Source of the DNA: Streptomyces sp. NBC_00223 | GTDB lineage: Bacteria; Actinomycetota; Actinomycetes; Streptomycetales; Streptomycetaceae | NCBI RefSeq assembly: GCF_036199905.1 | Contig: NZ_CP108109.1 | Location: 1,116,001 to 1,180,000 of the forward strand | Length of the DNA: 64,000 nucleotides | Reading direction: 5' to 3' | Part shown: piece after piece, positions 1-7,073 of the stretch | How the letters are laid out: each line of letters begins with the position of its first letter | Position numbering within the stretch: the first letter of the stretch is position 1 | Made by a program: the position numbers and the translations under genes | Notes under the pieces: model-generated | What the model was told of the DNA's origin: nothing | Seen by the model: only the letters and a program-made list of their open reading frames with translations | The model's database searches: none

Positions 1-11
1 GAATCAGTCAC

Positions 12-85
12 CGGGTTGTAGCTCAACGGCGGAGCACGGCATAAGTGTTGCCGAGGAGCTGGTTCAACTCCAGCCGACCCGACCA
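12..85 (+). tRNA. tRNA-like gene with encoded CCA and aberrant anticodon loop
   Basis: The stretch folds into a full cloverleaf: a 7-bp acceptor stem (12-18 with 75-81, one T-G pair), a 4-bp D stem (21-24/32-35), a 5-bp anticodon stem (37-41/49-53), a 4-nt variable loop and a 5-bp T stem (58-62/70-74) with a canonical T loop. Base 82 is the discriminator A and 83-85 encode CCA. The anticodon loop reads TAAGTGT, so the invariant U33 is A and the nominal anticodon is AGT (Thr); the D loop has G where A21 is expected. The first pair is C1-G72, otherwise typical of tRNA-Pro. It may be a degenerate tRNA, an element-borne tRNA or a specialised non-translational tRNA. It lies 118 bp upstream of a MurG-like gene on the same strand. 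Confidence 0.6.
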
Positions 86-203
86 AACCCTCTGGCACTG
101 GCGGCCGGGGGCGCCCAGCCCCAGCAGCTCATGCAGGCCGCCGAGAGACCAGACACCCAGAGACCAAACGCAACGACAATTACGCAGACCAGGTGCGGTG
201 CAG

Positions 204-1310
204 ATGAAAATCGGAATTACTGGCGGCGGAAGCGCCGGGCACGTCGTGCCCGCTCTCGCAGTAGCGAACCGACTCCCCGCCCAGGGAGCCACGGAACTGG
301 TGTTCTTCGGGCGCGCCGACAGTATCGAACACGAATACGCCAAAAAGACCGGAATCCCGTTCCGGCCCGTACCTTCCGCGGGTTTGAAACGCTACGGCTC
401 GTGGAGCAACGTCCTGATGCCCTTCACGGTGCTGCGAGGCATCGGGGCCGCCGTCCTGGCCATGCGCCGCGAGCGGCCCGATGCCCTGTTCTCCAAAGGC
501 AGTTACGTCTCCGTGCCGGTCGGAATCGCCGCCTGGCTCTGCCGCGTTCCGATCGTGGTCCACGAGTCCGACCACTCCCTCGGGCTCGCCAACAAGATCG
601 TCGCCCGGATGGCCGACCGGGTATGCCTGTCCGTCACGCCCCCTGCCGACACGCCACGATGGCTGTCCCGCAAGTCCGTCGTCACCGGCCTTCCGCTGCG
701 CCACGATCTCGCCTCCGGCAACCCCGAGCGGCTGCGCCGGCGCCTCGGCATCCCGGCGCGGCCCGTCCTGCTCATCTTCTGCGGCAGCAGTGGGTCCCAG
801 CGCATCAACGACGCCGTCACCAGCCAGCTCACCACCTTGTGCGCGCGCTTCGCGGTCATCCACGTCCGAGGCAAGGGCAACCTCGACCCTTCCCTCGACG
901 ACGTGCCGGGGTACCGGCAACTGGAGTACCTGCACGAAGAGATGGCCGACGCGCTGTGGCTCGCCGACCTCGTCATCGGACGCGCCGGGGCAACAACGCT
1001 CGCGGAAATCGAAGCGCTCGGCAAACGGGCCGTCCTCATCCCGCTCCCCGCGGCAGTCAGTCGCGGCGACCAGCTCGACAACGCCGACGCCTACGCCCGC
1101 CGCCACCCCGGACAGTGCATCGTGATCCCCGACGACGAGGAACTGCGGGGCGGAGCGTCGCTTGCCAAGGCGTGCACGGAACTGGCCGCCGGCCTCGGGA
1201 CCTCTTCGCCAGAGCAGCCCGACCCACAGGCCGTCCACCGTGCTTCCGACCTCATCGCGCGGGAAACCGTGGCGGCGGCCCGGCCCCGGCGGGCACTGCA
1301 CGCCCGGTAG
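204..1310 (+). CDS. MurG-like UDP-GlcNAc glycosyltransferase (GT28 family)
   Basis: A 368-residue protein with a two-domain GT-B architecture. The N-terminus carries the glycine-rich MurG loop (GGGSAGH near residues 7-13, followed by VPALAVA). The C-terminal domain has the sugar-nucleotide motif GRAGATTLAEIEALG near residue 258. MurG itself adds GlcNAc to lipid I at the inner membrane face, but the housekeeping murG sits in the dcw cluster and no cell-division gene is near, so this is a paralogue with an unknown acceptor. The ATG at 204 is chosen because the glycine-rich loop begins four residues later; a longer in-frame extension upstream is proline/arginine-rich and unconvincing. It is preceded by a tRNA-like gene and converges on a HIT gene. 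Confidence 0.8.
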   Translation: MKIGITGGGSAGHVVPALAVANRLPAQGATELVFFGRADSIEHEYAKKTGIPFRPVPSAGLKRYGSWSNVLMPFTVLRGIGAAVLAMRRERPDALFSKGSYVSVPVGIAAWLCRVPIVVHESDHSLGLANKIVARMADRVCLSVTPPADTPRWLSRKSVVTGLPLRHDLASGNPERLRRRLGIPARPVLLIFCGSSGSQRINDAVTSQLTTLCARFAVIHVRGKGNLDPSLDDVPGYRQLEYLHEEMADALWLADLVIGRAGATTLAEIEALGKRAVLIPLPAAVSRGDQLDNADAYARRHPGQCIVIPDDEELRGGASLAKACTELAAGLGTSSPEQPDPQAVHRASDLIARETVAAARPRRALHAR

Positions 1311-1325
1311 CCCCCCGGTAGGACG

Positions 1326-1712
1326 TCAGCCGTCGTGGTGCCCGTACATCGCGAGGATCTGCTCCTCGGACTCCCCACGGTGATACACGTGGAAGTGCAG
1401 GTGCCGGGATTCCTGATAGAGCCCGACGTTCGTGGTGACGGAAGCCGCACCGTGCTCCGCCTCCACCCGCGCGGCCACCTGCCGGACGACCGCCATCACC
1501 TCGCCGAGCAACTCCTCACCCCCGTCCCCGAGATCGACCAGGGACGGCGTGTGCTCCTTCGGCACCACCACGACATGTACCGGGTAGGCCGGGTTCGTGT
1601 GCTCGAACGCGAGCACCCGCTCCGTCTCCACCACCACCTTGACCGGCGTAAGCCCGGAAACGGCCTGGTGACAGTAGAAGTCCGAAGTCGACGAGCCCAC
1701 GGCAGCGGTCAC
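1326..1712 (-). CDS. HIT family hydrolase
   Basis: A 128-residue histidine-triad protein. The catalytic H-x-H-x-H-x-x-H motif is at residues 104-111 (HLHFHVYH), close to the C-terminus as in Hint/Fhit-type nucleotide hydrolases, which cleave nucleotidyl-phosphoramidate or dinucleoside polyphosphate substrates in the cytosol. The N-terminal part has the usual FxHTNPAYPVHVVVVPKEH-like strand. Translation probably starts at a GTG (1712). The gene is convergent with the MurG-like gene, with only 15 bp between the stops, so the pair may have moved together. The exact substrate cannot be told. Confidence 0.85.
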   Translation of the reverse strand: MTAAVGSSTSDFYCHQAVSGLTPVKVVVETERVLAFEHTNPAYPVHVVVVPKEHTPSLVDLGDGGEELLGEVMAVVRQVAARVEAEHGAASVTTNVGLYQESRHLHFHVYHRGESEEQILAMYGHHDG

Positions 1713-1930
1713 GGTACGTAGCTCTCCCTATCTGGCGGCGAGATCGCCGCCACCCTACCCGTCCCGCTCCCACGGACCTCGCCAGCCGACACGGAACGTA
1801 TCGCCAGGCGCGGTTGACGTGCCGCCTGCCTGCACATCGACGCCTCAGCCTCCTACCCCTCGACACGCCGAGACCGGAGTTCACGGAGTACGAACCGCCT
1901 GGCCCGCTGCCCTCCGCACCTACCCGCCCC

Positions 1931-1984
1931 AGGGACTTTTCAGGGACTTTCAGCTCTGCCCGAGGGAGCACCGAGGGACTTTTC
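1931..1984. repeat. Three direct repeats AGGGACTTTTC
   Basis: AGGGACTTTTC occurs at 1931-1941 and 1974-1984, with a one-base-shorter copy AGGGACTTTC at 1942-1951. Short direct repeats of this size beside an integration junction can be arm-type binding sites for a tyrosine integrase, but that role is inferred only from position. Confidence 0.5.
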
Positions 1985-2016
1985 GCTGCCTAAGACAGCA
2001 ACCCGCCGAAAGAGCT

Positions 2017-2050
2017 GAAAGGGCCTCCGACACAGGTCGGAGGCCCTTTC
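2017..2050 (-). terminator. Rho-independent-type hairpin
   Basis: A perfect 15-bp stem (2017-2031 with 2036-2050) and a 4-nt loop ACAG. On the minus strand the right-hand side of the stem runs into CCCTTTCAGCTCTTTC, so termination of minus-strand transcription is likely. It sits 20 bp beyond the RNase P RNA 3' fragment and could be the original terminator of that gene. Confidence 0.75.
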
Positions 2051-2069
2051 ACGGGCGAAGCCGCAGGTA

Positions 2070-2104
2070 GCGGCAGACGAGTCGGGCTGTACGCCGGGTT
2101 CTGA
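2070..2104 (-). ncRNA. rnpB: Fragment matching the 3' end of RNase P RNA
   Basis: Read on the minus strand this segment has CAGAACCCGGCGTAC followed by GACTCGTCTGCCGC, which I recognise as the conserved 3' terminus of actinobacterial RNase P RNA. The 5' portion, including the universal GAGGAAAGTCCGGGC block, is absent from the adjacent 400 bp, so only the last 35 or so bases are present. A short 3' fragment of an RNA gene is a typical scar of site-specific integration, where the element carries a copy of the 3' end. The match is from memory. Confidence 0.5.
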
Positions 2105-2244
2105 TCGACGCCCTGCACCGATGACCTCGGGGCCGCGAAGTCGACGACGCACCACGGGGGTAGCGGGGATCGGGCGGCCAGCTCACGCGTATCGAAGCGA
2201 CGACCGCAGCCAAACCGACCCGGCCGACGGCGTCGGCGCAGCAC

Positions 2245-2400
2245 TCAGCGCATCGGCGAGGTCCCGCTGGGGTTGGGGGTACTGGGAAGGAAAGGGAACA
2301 TGCCGAGGAAGCTACCGGCCCAGAACGACAGCACGATCCGCGTCTGCGTCTCCCCCAGTCCCAGCGCGGCCGCAACGCGCCGCCGTGTCCCCTCCCCCAT
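2245..2400 (-). pseudogene. Possible short coding remnant
   Basis: A 51-codon frame starting at ATG 2400 shows actinomycete-like third-position GC bias over its first 35 codons and encodes a plausible segment (VAAALGLGETQTRIVLSFW, then a hydrophobic stretch). No family is recognised and the last third looks non-coding. It could be a decayed gene piece carried with the mobile DNA, or chance. Confidence 0.2.
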
Positions 2401-2633
2401 ATCCGGCCATCCACCCGACCGACCGGGTACCCCACATCCTCGCCGTTCTCCACACTCCACAAGCAGCAGACACCACTGACACCAAGCCCGGAGACCGGAC
2501 CACCTACCTCGTAGGCCCCAGCCCTACAATCCGTGCCATGCGGTACAAAGATGGAGCCTGGCAAGGGACCTCGGCAGCCACACCATCAGGCAAAGAAATT
2601 GCAAACCCCTTCTGAAAGCCCAGGTCAGGAAGT

Positions 2634-3333
2634 GTGCTCTCCGCGCGAGCGGAGGTGAGCCGTCATAGCCATCCCACCATCGTGGCCCACGGCAGTGCTC
2701 TCCACGCGAGCGGAGGTGAGCCGTTTGTCGTATGGCCACCTTCTACCGCGTCCACGTGCTCTCCGCGCGAGCGGAGGTGAGCCGACAGCCCGGTGCCCGA
2801 TGAGGACGGCGGCACGGTGCTCTCCGCGCGAGCGGAGGTGAGCCGTAGCCGAGATCGTCGCGGTAGGCGTTACGGTCGTGCTCTCCGCGCGAGCGGAGGT
2901 GAGCCGGTGCAGCAGGGCGCCCGGCAGCGGGTGCACGGGTGCTCTCCGCGCGAGCGGAGGTGAGCCGGGCCCGATGGACGCTACTACCCAGGCCCAGATG
3001 TGCTCTCCGCGCGAGCGGAGGTGAGCCAGCGTCCATCGCCGGGCCGACCTTCGTGGCGAGGTGCTCTCCGCGCGAGCGGAGGTGAGCCGGCCGTCAAGGC
3101 CGTGCACGACACCACCAAGAAGTGCTCTCCGCGCGAGCGGAGGTGAGCCGCCGTCCGCCACATGGCCGCCGCCTACCGCCTCGTGCTCTCCGCGCGAGCG
3201 GAGGTGAGCCGTTTGTCGTATGGCCACCTTCTACCGCGTCCACGTGCTCTCCGCGCGAGCGGAGGTGAGCCCTCTGCGGGCAGGACGGCGGTGATCCGGT
3301 CGGATTGGTCTTCGCGCATGCGGGGGTCAGCCG
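2634..3333 (+). CRISPR. Type I-E-like CRISPR array, 12 repeats and 11 spacers
   Basis: Twenty-nine-base repeats (starting GTGCTCTCCGCGCGAGCGG) recur every 61 bp from 2634, with eleven 32-base spacers. The repeat contains the internal palindrome CTCCGCGCGAGCGGAG, as in Streptomyces subtype I-E repeats. Repeat 2 has one change, repeats 7 and 11 differ at their last base, and repeat 12 (3305-3333) is strongly degenerate but in exact register. Decay at the right end puts the leader on the left, where 2590-2633 is A-rich. Spacers 2 and 10 are identical. No cas gene lies in the window, so the array is either orphan or served by cas genes elsewhere. Confidence 0.97.
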
Positions 3334-3539
3334 CAGGAGTTGGCGGTTACCGCAGGCTCAGTTCCCGCTAGGAGCGCGACCCCGCAGTTCCCTGGGCTTC
3401 CGGCCTCGCCTCGGCTATCCGTGGAGGAGGCCGGCATCCGCCTGTTGCCGTACCGCCGGCGAGCAGTGCGCCGCCCCATCTCCGCACTTCACGAGACGAG
3501 ACGGGCGCCTCCACGACGCCGTCACATAAAGATTCGGTG

Positions 3540-3605
3540 TCGCAACACCACAACGAGCTTGCATAACAGTTGTCTCGACACTTTCTCTCGACATAAAGTG
3601 CCTCC
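3540..3605 (+). promoter_or_regulatory. AT-rich promoter/operator of the XRE gene
   Basis: This is the most AT-rich stretch of the element. It has a direct repeat CTCGACA (3574-3580 and 3587-3593, 13 bp apart) and an inverted repeat CACTTT/AAAGTG (3579-3584 and 3595-3600) ending 5 bp before the ATG. There is no Shine-Dalgarno sequence upstream of 3606, suggesting leaderless or weak translation. The repeats are candidate sites for autoregulation by the XRE protein. Confidence 0.45.
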
Positions 3606-4277
3606 ATGACACCTGATCAATGGCCGACGGCGCTCACCGCTCGGGTCGCCCGGGGGGTACGGGAGGCGCGCAGGGCCGCCGGGCTCACCATGGGCGAAGT
3701 CGCCCAGGGCTGCGCCGAGCGCGGTTGGGCGGAGTTCACCGAGCACTCCATGAAGAACCTGGAGTCCGGGCGCAAGGCGAGCATCGCCGTCGCGGACCTT
3801 CTCGTACTGGCCGATGTCCTGGGCGTGCCGCCGGTGAGCCTGCTCTTCCCGCTCGGTGCCGCCGCCACCGTGGAAGTCCTGCCGGGCCGGGAGGTGTCCA
3901 CGTGGGACGCGCTGGCCTGGTTCACCGGCGAGACCCCTCTGGAGCGGTCCGCGGCCGAAGGCACCGCCCGGGACGTCCTCGACGTCTTCCGCCATCACGG
4001 GGACCTGGTGGCCGCCGCGACATCCTCCTACGCCCTGGCCAGGGAACGGCGGCGCACGGCGAGCACCACCTTGGACCGGGCCCGCAGAGCCACCCTCCTG
4101 CAACGCGCCGAGGGATACGAGGAGCACGCCTTCGAGGACTGCCAGGAGCTGCGCGCTTTCCGCGGGCGGATGCGCGAGCGCGGACTCGTCCCTCCGGCCC
4201 TGCCCGGCGAACTGGCGTTCGTCGACCAGGCAGACGGCTCAGACCACTCGGACGACTCACCCGAGGACGCCCGGTGA
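3606..4277 (+). CDS. XRE-family transcriptional regulator
   Basis: A 223-residue protein whose first ~80 residues form a Cro/C1-type helix-turn-helix (VREARRAAGLTMGEVAQ, then SMKNLESGRKASIAVADL and LADVLGV). The remaining ~140 residues are helical and charged, with no recognised domain, ending in an acidic D/S-rich tail. Its position between a CRISPR array and an excisionase-integrase pair suggests that it is the repressor or switch of the integrated element, possibly controlling excision, which is inference from context. The upstream region carries repeats suitable for autoregulation. Confidence 0.8.
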   Translation: MTPDQWPTALTARVARGVREARRAAGLTMGEVAQGCAERGWAEFTEHSMKNLESGRKASIAVADLLVLADVLGVPPVSLLFPLGAAATVEVLPGREVSTWDALAWFTGETPLERSAAEGTARDVLDVFRHHGDLVAAATSSYALARERRRTASTTLDRARRATLLQRAEGYEEHAFEDCQELRAFRGRMRERGLVPPALPGELAFVDQADGSDHSDDSPEDAR

Positions 4278-4505
4278 AAAGCGGCTCCGGCCGTGGATAG
4301 CCCAGCGCTGCCCCGGCCCCCGAACACACCCCACCGGCCAACAGACCAACAGCCCGCAGCACTCCCGCACCGGACTCCCGCGCGGGCAGTCCAGTCGGCC
4401 CGATCAGTCTCCGAGGCGGCATGAAAGCCGCCAAGCATCCCACCGCCCCGGAGACCTCACTCCCTCACCGCACGTTTCACAACGCACGACGAAGGCGCTT
4501 CCATC

Positions 4506-4853
4506 ATGCCGCACCCGCACCCGCACCCTGCCCAGCCCGGACAACCCGCCACCCCGACCGCCACAGCACCCGCGGCACCCGTATCACCGGGGCCGGCGGT
4601 CCAGCCCGACCAGACACCCGACCGGACGCCCGACACACCTCCCCCCGGTCTCCTGCACGGCCGTTGGTACTCCACCGAGGAACTGGCCGCGCTGCTGGGC
4701 GTCGACGCCTCGACGCTGCGCCGATGGCGGACCGCGACCCCCCTGCAGGGCCCGCCGTTCGTACCGATCGGCGGCCGCCGGACCCTGTACAGCGACACCG
4801 ACGTCCAGACGTGGCTGTCCGCACGCCGTATCGACCCCGCCCTGGCCGCCTGA
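4506..4853 (+). CDS. Excisionase-like helix-turn-helix protein
   Basis: A 115-residue protein. The first ~50 residues are a low-complexity Pro/Thr/His tail (PHPHPHP...). Residues ~54-110 form a winged MerR/excisionase-type domain: WYSTEELAALLGVDASTLR, then FVPIGGRRTLYSDTDVQTW. Such proteins direct the integrase toward excision and bend DNA at att sites. The stop codon overlaps the integrase start (TGATG at 4851-4855), so the two are translationally coupled, which is the usual xis-int arrangement in actinomycete integrative elements. Confidence 0.8.
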   Translation: MPHPHPHPAQPGQPATPTATAPAAPVSPGPAVQPDQTPDRTPDTPPPGLLHGRWYSTEELAALLGVDASTLRRWRTATPLQGPPFVPIGGRRTLYSDTDVQTWLSARRIDPALAA

Positions 4854-6091
4854 TGTCCCAGCCGATCACCCTGCCCCTGGGCGTCTCCGTCTCCACCGAC
4901 ATCGAGTACCGGCCGGACAGCCCCAACCCCCACCGCGCCCGCGCCCGCTGGATCGACCCGCACACCAGGCGCCGCGCCTCGGTCTCCGAGATGCTCCCCA
5001 CCACCGACGCCGCCCAGAAGTGGATCGACCGGGTCAGGCGCCTGGCCGGCCGGGGCATCACCCCGGACATCGCCGAATCCACCCTGGCCGAGTACGGCCA
5101 GTCCGTCATGGACCTGGCCATGCGCGGACTCGAACCCAAAACACTCTCCCCCTACATGTGCGGATGGCGGCTTCGGGTCATCCCCACCCTCGGCCACCTG
5201 AAGGTCACCGCGATCACCAACGGCCTCGCCGACCGCGCCGTACACGGATGGATCGCCGACCAGGTCGGCAAATCGACCATCAAGAACACCATCTCCCCGC
5301 TGGTCCGCATCATGGAACAGGCCAGGCGCGACGGCCTGATCGACATCAACCCCGCACGCCTGTACGGCTGGCAGTATGCCTACAAACAGGCCGAGGACGA
5401 ACTCGACGACCCCCGCAGTCTCGCCCTGCGCGACTGGGCCGCGCTGCGGGAACTCTCCACTGCCCTCGTCGCCCGCTCCCACGGCGAATTCCAGGGCTGG
5501 GGCGACGTCGTCGAGTTCGCCGCCTGCACCGCCACACGCATAGGCGAGGTCTCCGGAGTCCGCGTCTGCGACATCAACCTCCATGACTGGACCTGGGACG
5601 TCTGCCGCCAGACCACCCCCAGCCCCGGCGGACTGGCCGACAAAGGAACCAAAGGCAAACGCAGGCGCACCGTCCCCCTCATCCCCGAGATCCGGCCCAT
5701 GGTCCTGTGGCGGGTGGAACGCGCCAAACTCACCCCCCACGCCCGCCTGTTCACCGGACCACGCGGCGGACGCATCACCACCGCCGTACTGCGCGACGCC
5801 ACCCACTGGGACGACGTCGTCATCAGCCTCGGCTACGAACACCTGCGCCGCCACGACCTGCGCCACACCGGCCTGACCTGGATGGCCGACTCAGGCATCC
5901 CCCTCCACGTCCTCAAGGAAATCGCCGGCCACGGCCAACTCACCACCACCCAGCGCTACCTCCACCCCGACAAACAATCCCTACAACGCGCAGGCGCAGC
6001 CCTCAGCGCCCACCTCGCCACCGGACACACCCACCCGACAACCCCCGCCCCGACCGCACAACACCCCAGGCACCTCCACCCCGTGAACTGA
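4853..6091 (+). CDS. int: Tyrosine recombinase / site-specific integrase
   Basis: A 412-residue phage-type integrase. Catalytic residues are visible in order: Arg229 (CTATRIGEV), His334 and Arg337 (HDLRHTGLTW), His360 (IAGHGQLTTTQRY) and nucleophile Tyr369. Residues ~75-180 form the SAM-like core-binding domain and the N-terminus the arm-binding region. The ATG at 4853 is chosen because it overlaps the excisionase stop; longer frames upstream run through the excisionase gene. It points at tRNA-Pro, whose 3' end at 6441 is the probable attachment site. Confidence 0.92.
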   Translation: MSQPITLPLGVSVSTDIEYRPDSPNPHRARARWIDPHTRRRASVSEMLPTTDAAQKWIDRVRRLAGRGITPDIAESTLAEYGQSVMDLAMRGLEPKTLSPYMCGWRLRVIPTLGHLKVTAITNGLADRAVHGWIADQVGKSTIKNTISPLVRIMEQARRDGLIDINPARLYGWQYAYKQAEDELDDPRSLALRDWAALRELSTALVARSHGEFQGWGDVVEFAACTATRIGEVSGVRVCDINLHDWTWDVCRQTTPSPGGLADKGTKGKRRRTVPLIPEIRPMVLWRVERAKLTPHARLFTGPRGGRITTAVLRDATHWDDVVISLGYEHLRRHDLRHTGLTWMADSGIPLHVLKEIAGHGQLTTTQRYLHPDKQSLQRAGAALSAHLATGHTHPTTPAPTAQHPRHLHPVN

Positions 6092-6440
6092 CCACCCACA
6101 CAACACCCCCCTTTGCCCGCCGCCCCCGCACCACCGGGGCAGCGGGCAAAGCCATGCCAGGGGCGGGCAGACCGCACTTCCGCCATGGCTGGATCTCATC
6201 GAAATGTTGGCTGAAAACAGCCGCCCACAACCTGCGGACATCACACAGAGTGAGCAAAATCGAGGGCTCAACCAGTGGACAAAAGCCCACAGAACGCCCC
6301 TCGCGGACGCCCGTGGTCCCAAAGTGGTCCCAGAACAGGCCCGGACAGCACGCGGGCGGCTGCGCGCGGAATTGACGTGGCGTCAGCGAAAGGGCCGCCG
6401 ACCTGGAGTTTCCTCCGGCCGACGGCCCTTTGTGCCTCTG
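6092..6440. other. Non-coding att-flanking region
   Basis: About 350 bp between integrase and tRNA-Pro without a gene. It contains a duplicated GTGGTCCCA (6313-6321 and 6324-6332, 11-bp phasing), suitable as integrase arm sites, and the tRNA terminator hairpin at 6389-6431. Confidence 0.5.
6389..6431 (-). terminator. Terminator downstream of tRNA-Pro
   Basis: Inverted repeat AAAGGGCCG (6389-6397) with CGGCCCTTT (6423-6431). It lies 10-50 bp beyond the tRNA-Pro 3' end on the minus strand, with an internal GGAG/CTCC extension. The symmetric A and T tracts would let it work in both directions, also ending integrase transcription. Confidence 0.65.
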
Positions 6441-6514
6441 TCGGGACGACAGGATTTGAACCTGCGACCCCCTGACCCCCAGTCAGGTGCGCTACCAAGC
6501 TGCGCCACGTCCCG
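6441..6514 (-). tRNA. tRNA-Pro (anticodon GGG)
   Basis: Seventy-four bases on the minus strand fold into a canonical tRNA: acceptor 5' CGGGACG, D-arm TGGCGCAGCTTGGTAGCGC, anticodon stem CCTGA/TCAGG with loop CTGGGGG (anticodon GGG), T-loop GGTTCAAATCC and discriminator A at 6441. No CCA is encoded, unlike the tRNA-like gene at base 12. Its 3' end faces the integrase gene, marking it as the element's attB-type target. Confidence 0.96.
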
Positions 6515-6679
6515 GTGCTCGATCGGCTCGGGGTTTGGGACCCCGGGGTGACCGCGCATGAGAACAATACCGCACCTCGGGGGGTGATCGCTCGCACCCC
6601 GAGGGGTGGGGGAAGGGCCTCAGGACGGATGAGTACCGGTACTCATGTGCCGCCGGTCACACCGGCGGAACCTGGGGGC

Positions 6680-6973
6680 ATGACGAAGGTGATTCCACAG
6701 CAGCAGACGACCGCCGCGTACGCCGCGCAGGCCGCGATCTCGTTCGTGATCGCGCTCGGGGCGATGGTGGTGGGGGTGGCCTATCTCCCGGTCGGGGGAT
6801 GGGTACGGGCGTTCCTGGCGGTCGGGTTGCTGTACGTGGTGACCTCCGCGTTCACGCTGGCGAAGGTGATCAGGGACCGCCAGGAAGTGGGCCAGGTGAC
6901 CAGCCGGGTCGATCAGGCGCGGCTCGACAAGCTGCTGGCCGAGCACGACCCGTTCAAGGTCGAGGGCCTCTGA
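6680..6973 (+). CDS. YiaAB-type two-helix inner membrane protein
   Basis: A 97-residue protein with two hydrophobic helices (around residues 13-32 and 38-57) and the family pattern QQQTTAAYAAQAAISF... followed by a charged C-terminus (KVIRDRQEVGQ). Members of the YiaA/YiaB domain family are small membrane proteins without a firmly assigned function. The ATG at 6680 has a GGGGG stretch directly upstream and begins just ahead of the conserved block; upstream in-frame sequence overlaps the end of tRNA-Pro and is rejected. Confidence 0.75.
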   Translation: MTKVIPQQQTTAAYAAQAAISFVIALGAMVVGVAYLPVGGWVRAFLAVGLLYVVTSAFTLAKVIRDRQEVGQVTSRVDQARLDKLLAEHDPFKVEGL

Positions 6974-7073
6974 GCCCTCAGCTCGACCCGCCCCCTGAGC
7001 CCGCCAGCCGCGCCACCCCTGACCCCGCCAGTCGGCGCGCGGCTCGCGGCGCTCGGGCTCACGACAAGCCCCC

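Larger units (their letters stand above)
1713..2633. other. About 920 bp with no convincing gene
   Basis: No open frame here has a believable product. The stretch holds three direct repeats (1931-1984), a strong hairpin (2017-2050), a short match to the 3' end of RNase P RNA (2070-2104), a possible coding remnant (2245-2400) and, at its right end, an A-rich segment (about 2590-2633) that probably serves as the CRISPR leader. The patchwork is what one expects at the edge of an integrated element. Confidence 0.6.
3606..6441 (+). mobile_element. Integration module of an integrative element at tRNA-Pro
   Basis: The XRE regulator, excisionase and integrase, followed by ~350 bp of non-coding DNA and then the 3' end of tRNA-Pro, is the standard right end of an actinomycete integrative element. 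The left end is not identified: I found no second copy of the tRNA-Pro 3' sequence in the window, so the element either starts before base 1 or has lost its left att site. No replication or transfer genes are seen, so it may be a remnant. Confidence 0.6.

Noticed and set aside
23-343. Minus-strand open frame across the tRNA-like gene and the MurG-like start
   Set aside because: It has no recognisable product, and the same bases fold as a cloverleaf and start a well-supported plus-strand gene.
2049-2615. Possible full RNase P RNA or protein gene
   Set aside because: Only the 3' terminus matches rnpB; the universal 5' core is absent, and the open frames here look like GC-driven noise.
2625-3227. 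Open frame of 200 codons on the minus strand over the CRISPR array
   Set aside because: It is a repeat artefact: the 61-bp CRISPR period keeps the frame open and yields a repeating peptide.
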